In this document: positions 14,011 to 22,584 of the stretch, piece after piece
Layout of the letters: each line of letters starts with the position of its first letter
Numbering within the stretch: the stretch's first letter is position 1
Source of the DNA: a virus
Length of the DNA: 22,693 nt
Direction: 5' to 3' (one strand)
Virus record (IMG/VR): IMGVR_UViG_3300004460_000256
Location: 1 to 22,693 of that record
Program-made: the position numbers and the translations under genes
The notes under the pieces: generated by a model
Seen by the model: only the letters and a program-made list of their open reading frames with translations
Told to the model about the DNA's origin: nothing
The model's database searches: none

Positions 14011-17000
14011 TTATTGATCAAGAATTAGTCAAAGAACAGATCAGCTCTTTTGACCCTGAGACAAAAGCAGCAATCGCAGCTAAAGATTATGACACTGATT
14101 ATCTAGAAGAAAATCAAGACGCTGAAATTGATTTGGCAACTGATCCCCTTGAGCGGCCACATCGAGTTACCAGCACAAATCTTTTGAAAGATAAGCTGTT
14201 CATTAGTTCGGCCAGGCACCTGTATGGCATGTTCGCAAAACCTGAGTTGCCGGATGATTATACAGTTGATGATATTGGAGAATTAGTTAACCAGCCGCCA
14301 CCAGATCAATCAGAAATTTCTGACGAAGACATTGCAGAATGGGGTTTAGAATTAGCTGGGTATCTTGAGTGGAACGTTGTTGACCTTGGAACGGCAGCCT
14401 ACAAGATTCAAGGCGCGCCTATTCAACAAAGAGCTTCGCTTTTTAGCTTGATGCAAAAGTATGCACAGCTACCAAACTTCACTTGGGATGGCAGCATGCG
14501 TATGTTAAAGGGCATGGGTACTGATCTTTCCAGCTATTTTGGCCTGGCAACTTTAGGTAGCGCATTTTTAGCAAGACAAGCAGCAAAGCAAGCTGGGAAA
14601 ACAGGCATTAAAGCTTACTTGAAAGCAACGTTGCCTGCGGCAGTTTTAGCTGGCATTGAAGGTGGCGCATACACCTCGATTGATGATGCAGCTCGGCAAT
14701 ACATTAGCATTGCTGCGACCGAAGATTTGCCTGAAGATGACTCCGGCGCTGGCGGCTCCAGCCAAACAGATTTTGATAAAACACAGAATGCAATAAGCGC
14801 AGGGATTGGAACTGTTGCAGGAGGTGCGATAGCAACTGTGTTGCCTGCCGTTCCGATGGCTTTAAAGGCCGGAGCTTCAAATTTTGCAAATGCGTTTAAT
14901 GCAGTTGCAGATTCAAGCGCACAGCGATTAAGCATGGGTGCAGGACCAACCCCATCCGCAAAAAAAATAGATACTTTTGACGCCTACGTTAAAGAGGTCG
15001 ATCCATCTGGTAAAATTATACCTGAAGAACAAAGACCTGCTTTAGGTATGGGCGATATGTATGGAATGCTACCTAAAAACTCTGAAGTTGTTCAAGGGTA
15101 TGAAGAAATTAATGGGGTCACTCTGCATAGAGGACCAAATGGAGATTATTACGCTACAGCTTATAACAAGGATTTAGGTGAAGAAGATGTAGTTGGATAT
15201 ATTCAAGGTCGAGAAAATGGAACAGAATTAGCAGTTGTTCAAGAGATGCAGGGCAAAGGTATAGGAACCGAGCTTCAGTATTTGTTTAGACGTGAAAACC
15301 CATATGCACCAACTGGCGGTTTAACAGAAGCTGGCAAGAGTAGGCTTGAAACTACATTTGATAGATTGGATGCAGAAGAAGTTTTTAACACATCAGACGT
15401 AGACGTACCTGCAACCCCATCTGACACAGCCGCCAATGCGACAAGGTCAACAGGCGTAGAGCGTGGCGAACGGACAACGCAAGGATACAAATTAAAGCCT
15501 GGCGAACGCGCGCTTGTTGTTGATGCAGCTACAAAAGTGAATGCAAAGCCATCGGTTGTTCAAAAGAATTACAAAGATACTAAAAGTAAGTTTCCAAAAA
15601 GTGATGGTTGGGCAGACATCGAAATAAACAAAGTTGTTATAAAAAAGGGTCAGCCAGAAGTAGAATTTAAAAAAATACCATATTCGTTTAACCAAACGAA
15701 AACTGCGGACGAGCTTTCAGATAAGATGGTCGAGGAGGTCTTGCAGTTAAAATCGAGGGTTGATCAAGGCGATCCTATAGCGGCAGGAATCTGGGATCAC
15801 AGAAGCTGGTATTCTGAAATGCGCCAAAGATTGCGCGCAGAATTTGGAGGGTTTGGAGATGTGTTTGCTGACGTGATTGGCACAACAAGCGCACAAACCA
15901 ATGTTCAGCAAAACTGGGAAAACTCTATTGAGGTCATGCGCCGATTCACACGCGGTGAATTTGATGGCGCGTTGACTAAGTTAGACGCATGGTTAAAAGC
16001 TGGTAAGCCAATGGGGTCCGGCAAAATTACGGGCGATGGCTACGTGGATGAGCATTACAAAATCCGCAAACAAGTTGAAGAGGCAGCGAAAGCTGATGGC
16101 ATGAGTGAAGATGCCGCATCAGAGATGGGGTTCGCGGCAGCTCAAGAAGAGTTTCCATTAATAGTAAAACAAACGGGCAAATTATTTAACGCGAACAGCC
16201 CAGCAACCATGCAAGCTTTGCTCGGTTTGTTTAGAGACATGAAAGTTGGATCATCTCCAAAGACTCCAAACTTCACTGGCAATCTCATTGGCTTCAGCAA
16301 TTACGCAACGATTGATGTTTGGGCTGCAAGGAACCTGCGCCGACTTGCAGGTCTGGACAGAATTCCAGTGCCAGCCGAGCAAGGCGTTGGCGGCGCTATG
16401 GCTGAAAAAAGTACGCAAGGGCCAGACGGCAAAGAAATAAAAGAATTAAAACCAGATGGTGAGTTTGGATTTGGACAAGACGTGTATCGAGAAACCACTG
16501 CTAAGTTACGTGAGCGAGGCATAGAACTTAATGACGACGATTTGCAAGCGGTCGTCTGGTTTATGGAAAAAGAAATCTGGACCAAAAACAATTGGACAAC
16601 AAAAGCAGGCGAAGGCGGCTCACTTGAAACGGAAGCTGACTTTGCAGGCGTTTGGAATCCAGAAGGTGTGAAGTCTGCCAGATCAACTTTATCGTCAACC
16701 GCTGGTGAGTCTGACCGAAAAAAATTGGAACAGGAATTAAATGATCCAAAAAATATTGAGGCATACGAAGCATCGGTTGCCGAGCTAAAAAACTACGAGG
16801 ATTTTATTGCAGAAGAGACATTAGCCAAGCGCAGAAATTTTGTTATGGCGAATGAGAATATTGAAGACAAAGATTTAGCGTTGGCGCGCGTTAAAGAAAT
16901 TAAAGCGACCATAACAAAACTAAATCGAAATATTTCAAAATTTGAAAATCTTCAGCCGCGTATTGATAAGCGTGTTGAAAAACGTGCAGGCGTTGTCGCA

Positions 17001-17801
17001 GAAGCAGAACAAGTGCTTGAAAGAAAAGTTCCAGCCCGTAGGCTGTTAGGTGGTTTTTCATTGCAAGAAAAAGGCAAGATACCAACTGACAAAAGAATGA
17101 ATGCAGCGCAGGGCCGCATGTTAGAAACTATTAATCCTGACCCAACAGTTATTATGATGCGCGCAACACCAACAAAGGGAAGATACATAGACCCCAAAGG
17201 TGAGATTTGGGATGAACGCGCAATAGACTTTGAATATATTGCGCGAGAAAATCACGACCCGCAGGATGCAGTCCGGCAGATGGTGCAAGAAGCAAAAGAT
17301 GCAAATCAAGAAAGTGCATTCTTTAGCGAAGTTGTTGCACCAGGTACAGTTGAAGATGCAAACCCTGGCCTTGAAGTGTATTTTAATCGAGTGCTGACAG
17401 AAGAAGAAGTCGATAAAGTTACAGAGTTTATAAATTCCACAAAAGTGGATGTTGGTTTTACTTTTGCAACAGATTTGCGACAAGCTCAAATGGAAGCAGG
17501 CGGCGAACAACTTGATAATTTTGTTGGCGTCCGGCTGCAATACATCCCAGAGCTTGCAGAAAAAGGCCAAAAGGGTTCGCAAGAAGCAACTGATAAAATT
17601 CTAGACCTTGTTGATTTACTACCCGAAGATATGGACTTTGTCAGTTCTGCACAGTATACTGAGTATGACACTGAAATTTTCTTTAGAGATGCAGGAGATT
17701 ATGATGCCGAGCTTACAGGAAGTGTACGCCAGGGCCGTCGAGCGAAATGGCGCGGAGAGCAGGTCAGCAAAAATGATCAAGTTACAGATGGAAGCCCTTG
17801 A
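14007..17801 (+). CDS. Large multidomain internal virion protein (gp16 position, polyvalent-like)
   Basis: The product is 1264 residues (T7 gp16: 1318). Regions in order: acidic N-terminus (1-110); amphipathic/hydrophobic part (about 173-232 and 262-300) that could enter a membrane; a GNAT-like segment (about 367-453) with V-V-Q-E-M-Q415-GKGIG-T-E-L-Q-Y-L-F, an acetyl-CoA-loop-like motif; a region at 565-860 with SAQTNVQQNW, NFTGNLIGFSNYATIDVWAAR and LQAVVWFMEKEIW, like the DUF7178/HhH-type domain I recall from phage polyvalent proteins; a coiled coil (about 903-1010); and a C-terminal alpha/beta part (1040-1235). No transglycosylase motif like that of T7 gp16 was recognised. It is probably packed in the head and ejected with DNA to act early in the host (inference). 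Confidence 0.7.
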   Translation: MIIDQELVKEQISSFDPETKAAIAAKDYDTDYLEENQDAEIDLATDPLERPHRVTSTNLLKDKLFISSARHLYGMFAKPELPDDYTVDDIGELVNQPPPDQSEISDEDIAEWGLELAGYLEWNVVDLGTAAYKIQGAPIQQRASLFSLMQKYAQLPNFTWDGSMRMLKGMGTDLSSYFGLATLGSAFLARQAAKQAGKTGIKAYLKATLPAAVLAGIEGGAYTSIDDAARQYISIAATEDLPEDDSGAGGSSQTDFDKTQNAISAGIGTVAGGAIATVLPAVPMALKAGASNFANAFNAVADSSAQRLSMGAGPTPSAKKIDTFDAYVKEVDPSGKIIPEEQRPALGMGDMYGMLPKNSEVVQGYEEINGVTLHRGPNGDYYATAYNKDLGEEDVVGYIQGRENGTELAVVQEMQGKGIGTELQYLFRRENPYAPTGGLTEAGKSRLETTFDRLDAEEVFNTSDVDVPATPSDTAANATRSTGVERGERTTQGYKLKPGERALVVDAATKVNAKPSVVQKNYKDTKSKFPKSDGWADIEINKVVIKKGQPEVEFKKIPYSFNQTKTADELSDKMVEEVLQLKSRVDQGDPIAAGIWDHRSWYSEMRQRLRAEFGGFGDVFADVIGTTSAQTNVQQNWENSIEVMRRFTRGEFDGALTKLDAWLKAGKPMGSGKITGDGYVDEHYKIRKQVEEAAKADGMSEDAASEMGFAAAQEEFPLIVKQTGKLFNANSPATMQALLGLFRDMKVGSSPKTPNFTGNLIGFSNYATIDVWAARNLRRLAGLDRIPVPAEQGVGGAMAEKSTQGPDGKEIKELKPDGEFGFGQDVYRETTAKLRERGIELNDDDLQAVVWFMEKEIWTKNNWTTKAGEGGSLETEADFAGVWNPEGVKSARSTLSSTAGESDRKKLEQELNDPKNIEAYEASVAELKNYEDFIAEETLAKRRNFVMANENIEDKDLALARVKEIKATITKLNRNISKFENLQPRIDKRVEKRAGVVAEAEQVLERKVPARRLLGGFSLQEKGKIPTDKRMNAAQGRMLETINPDPTVIMMRATPTKGRYIDPKGEIWDERAIDFEYIARENHDPQDAVRQMVQEAKDANQESAFFSEVVAPGTVEDANPGLEVYFNRVLTEEEVDKVTEFINSTKVDVGFTFATDLRQAQMEAGGEQLDNFVGVRLQYIPELAEKGQKGSQEATDKILDLVDLLPEDMDFVSSAQYTEYDTEIFFRDAGDYDAELTGSVRQGRRAKWRGEQVSKNDQVTDGSP

Positions 17802-17868
17802 GAAACCATCAAGCGCTGAACGCCTTTTTGTAGGTGGCGGCATGCCAATGGACACAACTAAAGAGTAG
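17704..17868 (+). CDS. Small protein gene overlapping the 3' end of the gp16-position gene
   Basis: The ATG at 17704 (or 17701) follows AGGAG at 17693-17697 at normal spacing. The 54-residue product, starting MPSLQEVYARAVERNGAESR and continuing SAKMIKLQMEALEKPSSAERLFVGGG, looks like a genuine helical phage protein. I recall short proteins of the L-Q-E-V-Y-x-x-A-V-x-R-x-G type in phages with this gene order. It overlaps the upstream gene by 98 bases in another frame and extends 67 bases past its stop. An intrinsic terminator follows. Function unknown. Confidence 0.65.
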   Translation: MPSLQEVYARAVERNGAESRSAKMIKLQMEALEKPSSAERLFVGGGMPMDTTKE

Positions 17869-17874
17869 CGAGTC

Positions 17875-17889
17875 ACCTTAAAATAAGGT
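17875..17889 (+). repeat. Short inverted repeat before terminator
   Basis: ACCTTA-AAA-TAAGGT forms a 6-bp hairpin directly after the small gene, with TATAAA (17889-17894) overlapping its right edge. It could be part of the 3' RNA structure, or a weak -10-like element; I find no -35 partner. Confidence 0.35.
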
Positions 17890-17902
17890 ATAAATCTTTA
17901 TC

Positions 17903-17932
17903 AACGCCGCTTCACCAGCGGCGTTTTTTATT
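17903..17932 (+). terminator. Intrinsic terminator after the internal-protein block
   Basis: AACGCCGC (17903-17910) pairs perfectly with GCGGCGTT (17918-17925) across a 7-base loop, and a T run continues to 17929. The next start codon is only 9 bases further on, so any promoter for the following gene must lie upstream of or within the terminator. Confidence 0.93.
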
Positions 17933-17941
17933 GGAAATTTA

Positions 17942-20923
17942 ATGGCATTAAATGAAAACGAACAGCTCGGCAATTCTTTGCTGGGGGCCGGAGGCGTGTC
18001 TGAACCGCTTGATGAACAGCCAGGCAACGTGCAGATGGCAATGGGCAAGTTTCCATCAAAAATAGCCAAACAAGTGCGACCAGCACTAGAGAAAATTCTG
18101 CCCGACATGCCAGAATTTGCGCCGAAGTCAGAAGATGATGTGCTTCGCGCAGCTCGTCAGAAGATACAACAAAAAGAGGCTGGGGTTTTACCTTCTTCCC
18201 CAGCCGAGCCAACGGCTGCGCCTGTCATTGCTCCTGACGACATGGATGCGCCGTTGGCGACTTCACCACTTGATAACCCAGCGCCATTAAATGTTGCGCC
18301 GCAAATTCAAGCAGATGATGTGCCGCCACAATTTGTATCAGAAGATACGTACAATAAGTTTTTTACTGTAGACGACGAACAAATTAATACAGTAATGAAC
18401 GCGCCAGAAAACAGAAGTGAATTGCTGTCTGAAGGGTTGTCTGATTTTAATTCAACAAAGCTACCCGATGAAGATGGCATTCAAGAGCGATTAGAAGCTA
18501 TATCGCAAACATTTGCTGGCAAGATTACTGAAGAAAAAAGAGGCGTTATTACTCGCGAGGCGACGAGGCAATTAGCTGACCTAGTCGGAGCAGACAGCAA
18601 CAAGCTTGCGAACGCAATTTTAAATAGGAAGCAGGGCGGCGTTATCTATGTCGAAGGACAAGGTCTTGCAGAAACGATTTTGGCTGCGCGCGATTTGCTT
18701 GTTAGCGAAATGCGAAAATTAGATGGTCTTGCAGATGCAGCCGAAATCGGCGGTGAAGCGGATTTACTAAATTTTAGATACCAGATGGAGCTGGTGGCAA
18801 ATTTACAGGCGAACGTGAAGGGTAGTCAGACCGAAATTGCGCGAGCGCTTGGGCAATACAATGTTCCGGCTAAATTGTACGATGGTGTTAACGATCCTAT
18901 GATGGCCCAGCAATTAAGTGAGCAAGCTCGCAAGCAAGATTATACTGCTATGTTACAAGAGCATGGTGGTCCAGACGCCATTAGAAAAATTGTATCGCTT
19001 TATAAAAATACAAAATCGCCTAACAAAAAAGCAGCTTTTGTGCGGGGCAGTTTGGGCAAGAAAGTGTGGAACGCTGTTTACGAAGTGTGGCAACACGCAC
19101 TTTTAACAAACCCAATTACGCAAACCAAAAATATCGTTGGCGGTGTCCTGGGGACATTTGTTCTGCCTACGCTTGAAGGCGCAGCGGCGGTAGGGATTGG
19201 AAAATTTAGGACACAACTTCTTGGAAGTTCAGATCAAGAAGCATTCACGGGCGGTCAATTAGAAGCTAGGCTTTTTAGTCAGATGATGACATTGCGCGAA
19301 GCATTTATTAGCAGTGCTGATAGCTTTGCAAATATGGGATCATCTGAAATACCAGGATTTAAAATTGACCGGGCGCGAGAGGGTAGCGCGCCAGCGTTTT
19401 CAGGAGAAGCCTTTGGGCAAACAGGTGCTATTGGCACATCAATTGACATACTTGGAAATATTTTAACCCTTGGACGTGTCAGTTTTAGAACGCTTGAGGC
19501 TGGCGATACGTTTTTTAAAGTTATCGCGCAACGTTCACAGCTCTATGAAACGGCCTTTTTAGAAGGGCAGGCGCGCGGTTTGTCAAAAAGTGACTTGTCA
19601 GATTTTATCGCTGAAACAGTTACGAACCCAACGCCAGAAATGATGGACAATGCCAATGCGGCAGCGAAATACCAAACGCTTCAAACTGATATGGATGGCG
19701 TTGGAAGAGCTTTGCAAACCATTCAGCGCATACCGATGGTGCGCTATGCGGTGCCATTTCTAAAAACGCCTTACAACGGTTCAAAGTATAGTTTTTTGGA
19801 TAGATCGCCGCTTGGGTATATTTGGGGCAACTCAAAAGCGATGATCGAGCAAGGTGGTCAAGCTAAAGATGAAGCTCATGCAAGAATAGCATTAGCTACT
19901 AGCGTTGGTCTATCTGTTGCTACGTTGGTTGCAACTGGAGATATAACAGGTGGCGGGCCAGCAAATTCTGCACAGAAAGAAATTTTATACGCAGACGGTT
20001 GGCAACCTTATTCAATAAAAGTAGCAGGTAAATATTACAGCTACGCTGGTATGGAACCGTTGTCGTCCATAATTGGCCTCTGGGCTGATGGTTCTGAAAT
20101 TACAATGAACACAGATACCGAAGATGAAAATTTTGATGGCAATGATTTGATGGGGGCAATGGTTGGGGCAACTTTATACAACGTGAGCAACAAAACTTTT
20201 ATGCAAGGTTTTTCAGATTTAGTAGCTATGAGTTCAGACCCTCGAAAGGCTGGTAAATTTTTTGAAAACTTAGGTTCGAGCGTCATGCCGAGATTTGTTA
20301 GTTATGTCGAGCGGATGGACGATCCTGTCATGCGAGATGCCAAAACTTTTGTAGAGCGGTTAAAATCACAAGTGCCAGGCTTGTCTAAAGATTTAAAACC
20401 AAAAGTTGGTTTGTCTGGGGAAGACATTCATTCAGGTATCTATGATTCAGAAACAAAGTCTTACAACCTGGCGCTTGGTCCTGACGCGATATCTCCAGTG
20501 TATATGTCAAAGTCTAAAAATTCACCAATTATAAAAGCTATCGAACAAATAGGAACTGTGTCTTTGCCGAAGGCACCTAGCGCAATCAATGTGCCAAACA
20601 TCGGTGCATTGGGGCTGACCGACAATGAACGATATTTCTTTCAAAAGCGCGCGCATTCTTTGGGTTGGAAATTGATTAACGAATATGTGTCTGAACCTGC
20701 AATCGTTGAGCAAATGAAACGTGCAGAAAACAATGACACATTAAAAGAAGCAATTCGCAGTCGAATAGAATTGAAGTGGCGTTTGGCTAGGCAAAAAGCC
20801 CAGCAAGAATTGATTATGCACGAAGAACTTGGTGACGGCTTGCGTAAAGCTATCGAGGGATTTGCTAAAGAAGAGCAAGCAAAAATCAAAAAAGATTTAG
20901 AAAATTATGAGGACAACCCATGA
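17942..20923 (+). CDS. Second large internal/ejection-type phage protein
   Basis: This is a 993-residue protein. Residues 1-130 are proline/alanine-rich and probably disordered. Residues 170-330 are helical with LADLVGADSNKLANAILNR. The segment 378-420 (VYEVWQHALLTNPITQTKNIVGGVLGTFVLPTLEGA) has the (W)..ALLT.P.T...N..G landmark of large phage internal proteins of this position, followed by hydrophobic stretches (398-420, 650-668). The M-V-R-Y-A-V-PFLKTP segment near 599-610 is also typical. The C-terminus (about 870-993) is a charged helical tail. Membrane-compatible helices and location suggest a DNA-ejection protein complementing the gp16-position protein. GGA at 17934-17936 is a weak ribosome binding site. 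It overlaps the fibre gene by 4 bases. Confidence 0.7.
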   Translation: MALNENEQLGNSLLGAGGVSEPLDEQPGNVQMAMGKFPSKIAKQVRPALEKILPDMPEFAPKSEDDVLRAARQKIQQKEAGVLPSSPAEPTAAPVIAPDDMDAPLATSPLDNPAPLNVAPQIQADDVPPQFVSEDTYNKFFTVDDEQINTVMNAPENRSELLSEGLSDFNSTKLPDEDGIQERLEAISQTFAGKITEEKRGVITREATRQLADLVGADSNKLANAILNRKQGGVIYVEGQGLAETILAARDLLVSEMRKLDGLADAAEIGGEADLLNFRYQMELVANLQANVKGSQTEIARALGQYNVPAKLYDGVNDPMMAQQLSEQARKQDYTAMLQEHGGPDAIRKIVSLYKNTKSPNKKAAFVRGSLGKKVWNAVYEVWQHALLTNPITQTKNIVGGVLGTFVLPTLEGAAAVGIGKFRTQLLGSSDQEAFTGGQLEARLFSQMMTLREAFISSADSFANMGSSEIPGFKIDRAREGSAPAFSGEAFGQTGAIGTSIDILGNILTLGRVSFRTLEAGDTFFKVIAQRSQLYETAFLEGQARGLSKSDLSDFIAETVTNPTPEMMDNANAAAKYQTLQTDMDGVGRALQTIQRIPMVRYAVPFLKTPYNGSKYSFLDRSPLGYIWGNSKAMIEQGGQAKDEAHARIALATSVGLSVATLVATGDITGGGPANSAQKEILYADGWQPYSIKVAGKYYSYAGMEPLSSIIGLWADGSEITMNTDTEDENFDGNDLMGAMVGATLYNVSNKTFMQGFSDLVAMSSDPRKAGKFFENLGSSVMPRFVSYVERMDDPVMRDAKTFVERLKSQVPGLSKDLKPKVGLSGEDIHSGIYDSETKSYNLALGPDAISPVYMSKSKNSPIIKAIEQIGTVSLPKAPSAINVPNIGALGLTDNERYFFQKRAHSLGWKLINEYVSEPAIVEQMKRAENNDTLKEAIRSRIELKWRLARQKAQQELIMHEELGDGLRKAIEGFAKEEQAKIKKDLENYEDNP

Positions 20924-22584
20924 CAGTTTCATCGTTAACAAACAAAGCAAGTTTTTCAGCAAACGGATCAACAACAGTTTTTGCGTATAACTTTAAAATA
21001 TTTGCAGACGCTGACCTGGAAGTTATAAGCCGCGCCGCCGATGGCACAGAGACGATAAAAACACTTTCAACACATTACAACGTGAGTGGCGCTGGTTCAG
21101 ACAGCGGTGGTAATGTCACGTTTACTTCTGGCAACACGCCAGCAAACGGCACATCTGTTATAATCAGACGATCACTAGCTTTAACTCAAAGTACTGACTA
21201 CGTCGAAAATGATACTTTTGCGGCTGAGAACCACGAAGACGCATTAGATCGTCTGACTTTTGTTACGCAAAGTTTGCAAGAACAGCTTGATCGAACTTTT
21301 AAAGTTTCAAAAACAACGACGATCACAACACCGGAAGTTGTTGAGGCGGCAGCGGATCGCGCAAGCAAAGCTCTGGTATTTAGTTCTGACGGCAACGCTT
21401 TAGAGATTGGCCCAACTGCTTCTCAAATTACAACAGCCCAGACCTATGCAACCAATGCTGCCAATAGTGCAAGCGCAGCGGCCGCCGATGTAGTCCTTAC
21501 AAACGCAGATGTTGTTACCACAGGGGCCAGCGCAACACTCTCAGCAAACTACGCCACAAAAATTGACGGCGCTGTAACCGGCTCAGACTATGCCTCCAAG
21601 GCTTGGGCAGTCGGCGGCACAGGTGTAACGACAACAAGCGCTCGCGGTGCTGCCAAAGAATGGGCTACGAGCACAGGTGCAGCGGTTGATACATCAGAGT
21701 TCTCTTCCAAGGAATATTCCCAAGGTACTACGGTTACAACAGGGTCATCTAAGCAATGGGCCTTGGGTGGCGCGTCGTTTGACGTAGATACAGTTGTGGC
21801 AGGTGGTGAGTTCTCCGCTAAAAAATACGCTGCGAACGCTGCGGCGTCTGCGGCACAGGCTGCAAGCGGCCAGATATATTCTACGGTCGTAAACCAAACT
21901 GGTGCGGCGTTATCTCCAGCACTGTCAGCCGACGGTACATATTATTTGTGCGACACATCGTCCAACGATATCACCGTTACATTGCCAGCAATCGGCACTG
22001 CCGAAGGTACGAAGTACGCTTTTCAAAAGACATCTGCTTCCAACAGCCTGATCTTCCAGCGCAGCGGCTCTGACACATTAAACGGTTCAGCGTCAGACAT
22101 CACGATCACCGATGTCAACGCACAAATACAGTTTGTCTCCGACGATAACAGCCCGGACAATTGGGTCGGGGTGCAGATGAGTCAGATTACTGTTGGCGCT
22201 GGTCTGACGAAAGTTGGCAGTGTTGTCAGTATTGGAGACGATTCTATCGTGCCGTCAATGGTCCAAGGCACGGTCAATGCTCAGACAGGGACGACATACA
22301 CCTTGGTAATTGGTGATGCTTTTAAGACTGTGACTATGAGCAATGCGTCTGCAAACACTCTAACGATCCCACCAAACTCTTCAGTTGCCTTTGCCGTTGG
22401 AGATCGCATTGACATTGTGATGTTGGCCGCGGGAGTAACGAGCGTGGTAGGCGGGTCGGGCGTCACAGTCAACGGCGTCAGCACGGGAACAGGCGCTATC
22501 GCAGCGCAATATGGCGCAGTATCTTGTTTGAAGATCGCTACTGACACATGGCTGTTGATGGGGAACCATGGCGGGGTAGCGTAA
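20920..22584 (+). CDS. Tail fibre protein (T7 gp17-type N-terminus)
   Basis: The product is 554 residues, close to T7 gp17 (553). Residues 1-130 match the phage T7 tail-fibre N-terminal domain that attaches to the tail: TNKASFSANGSTTVFAYNF, VIIRRSLALTQSTDYV, FAAENHEDALDRLTFVTQSLQEQLDR. A coiled stretch follows, then a repeated linker with YASKAWA (224-230), AAKEWA (244-249), FSSKEYS (261-267), SSKQWA (276-281) and FSAKKYA (298-304). The C-terminal third has beta-structured modules, including GTTYTLVIGDAFKTVTMSNA...GGSGVTVNGVSTG, a common phage fibre end. There is no visible chaperone or hydrolase motif. Receptor recognition may be shared with the protein encoded directly downstream. Confidence 0.92.
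   Translation: MTVSSLTNKASFSANGSTTVFAYNFKIFADADLEVISRAADGTETIKTLSTHYNVSGAGSDSGGNVTFTSGNTPANGTSVIIRRSLALTQSTDYVENDTFAAENHEDALDRLTFVTQSLQEQLDRTFKVSKTTTITTPEVVEAAADRASKALVFSSDGNALEIGPTASQITTAQTYATNAANSASAAAADVVLTNADVVTTGASATLSANYATKIDGAVTGSDYASKAWAVGGTGVTTTSARGAAKEWATSTGAAVDTSEFSSKEYSQGTTVTTGSSKQWALGGASFDVDTVVAGGEFSAKKYAANAAASAAQAASGQIYSTVVNQTGAALSPALSADGTYYLCDTSSNDITVTLPAIGTAEGTKYAFQKTSASNSLIFQRSGSDTLNGSASDITITDVNAQIQFVSDDNSPDNWVGVQMSQITVGAGLTKVGSVVSIGDDSIVPSMVQGTVNAQTGTTYTLVIGDAFKTVTMSNASANTLTIPPNSSVAFAVGDRIDIVMLAAGVTSVVGGSGVTVNGVSTGTGAIAAQYGAVSCLKIATDTWLLMGNHGGVA

Noticed and set aside
17608-17703. Longer form of the overlapping small protein
   Set aside because: The extra N-terminal residues look like out-of-frame translation; AGGAG points to ATG 17701/17704.
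12304-20923. Lysozyme/transglycosylase domain in the internal proteins
   Set aside because: No catalytic Glu context or soluble transglycosylase landmark could be found by eye in the three large proteins.
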